Assembly: GCA_004028505.1 (NCBI GenBank)
Contig: MTKO01000067.1
Coordinates: forward strand, 1-54,176
Direction: 5' to 3'
DNA: 54,176 nucleotides
Source of the DNA: Candidatus Electrothrix aarhusensis
GTDB lineage: Bacteria; Desulfobacterota; Desulfobulbia; Desulfobulbales; Desulfobulbaceae
Below the pieces are notes generated by a model, which did no database searches, was not told the DNA's origin, and saw nothing but the letters and a program-made list of their open reading frames with translations. Both the position numbers and the translations under genes were made by a program. Below, in pieces: positions 53,891-54,176 of this stretch. Within the stretch, counting starts at the first letter, position 1; every line of letters starts with the position of its first letter.

Positions 53891-54176
53891 GTCGTAGCAC
53901 CTACCCTATGAAGAGGGTATTAAGACTGTAGAGGATCGTGTCGTCCGTTAAAGATCACTGAAGTCGTAGCACCTACCCTATGAAGAGGGTATTAAGACTC
54001 ACCACATTGGATGTTTTCAAAAAATGGGTTAAGGTCGTAGCACCTACCCTATGAAGAGGGTATTAAGACTTATCTCAGAAGTCCTATATACCATGTTTTT
54101 AGTCGTAGCACCTACCCTATGAAGAGGGTATTAAGACATAATCATCAACCTTATACCGTGCCTCAGCCCACCCCCC
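53891..54176 (+). CRISPR. CRISPR array, four repeats visible, continues past the window
   Basis: Four identical 36-bp repeats at 53891-53926, 53963-53998, 54034-54069 and 54102-54137. The spacers are 36, 35 and 32 bp, and a fourth spacer is cut by the window end. The repeat starts GTCGTAGCACC, contains a 6-bp hairpin (TACCCT/AGGGTA, loop ATGAAG) and ends TATTAAGAC. A GTCG start and ATTxAxAC end are common in type I and III arrays; the subtype cannot be settled without cas genes, none of which are visible. All four repeats are exact copies with no decay, which suggests this is the active leader end. Confidence 0.97.

Overview
The window looks like a chromosomal segment of a sulfur-cycling Desulfobacterota bacterium, most plausibly Desulfobulbales and possibly the multicellular cable-bacteria lineage. 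This is inferred from gene content, not from a marker gene. The main clues are a fused siroheme sulfite/nitrite reductase with a TusA tail, a lone CooC, futalosine-type menaquinone synthesis (MqnA with a MenG/UbiE-type methyltransferase), and many Rpn-type and AAA/PD-(D/E)XK mobile ATPases alongside toxin-antitoxin pairs and STAND ATPases. No rRNA or tRNA gene was recognised.

Layout. 1-13.8 kb (+ strand) is mostly housekeeping: jag/khpB, mnmE, a sulfur-carrier cassette (ThiS-like carrier, E1-like adenylyltransferase, JAMM peptidase, reductase-TusA fusion), sucC and sucD separated by a DUF1566 gene, a rhomboid protease, and hflK/hflC ending at a clear terminator. 13.9-17.1 kb is accessory: a DUF4143 ATPase remnant, a Phd/PIN toxin-antitoxin pair and two Rpn-family nucleases. 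17.5-27.0 kb (+ strand) is the most unusual part. An unrecognised protein, a STAND-type ATPase and a 1648-aa STAND ATPase with TPR-like repeats are followed, with an 11-nt overlap, by two paralogous peptides of 54 and 51 residues. Both peptides end in ALGS plus one residue. A radical SAM/SPASM enzyme with a PqqD-like tail comes next. I read this as a candidate STAND ATPase plus radical-SAM RiPP system.

27.1-38.8 kb holds a cNMP-binding membrane protein, mnmA, manC and manB (minus strand), rfbA-rfbD (plus strand), cooC, a Bax-inhibitor-1 protein, cobJ, a zinc metallopeptidase and ubiX. 38.8-47.6 kb is a defence and mobile island: three toxin-antitoxin modules, an AlbA_2 ATP-binding protein with a duplicated remnant, and a 1686-aa Avs-like nuclease-STAND protein. 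47.7-51.5 kb contains menG, mqnA and a two-gene membrane module. 51.6-53.3 kb is an AAA-ATPase-like/PD-(D/E)XK protein. A CRISPR array begins at 53,891 and runs off the end of the window; no cas gene is visible.

Nine genes or remnants appear interrupted by a frameshift, and in every case one added base restores the family-consistent reading frame. The events also hit housekeeping genes (hflC, manC), so a systematic single-base-deletion error in the assembly is a serious possibility. I give these genes as full spans and describe the break in each entry.
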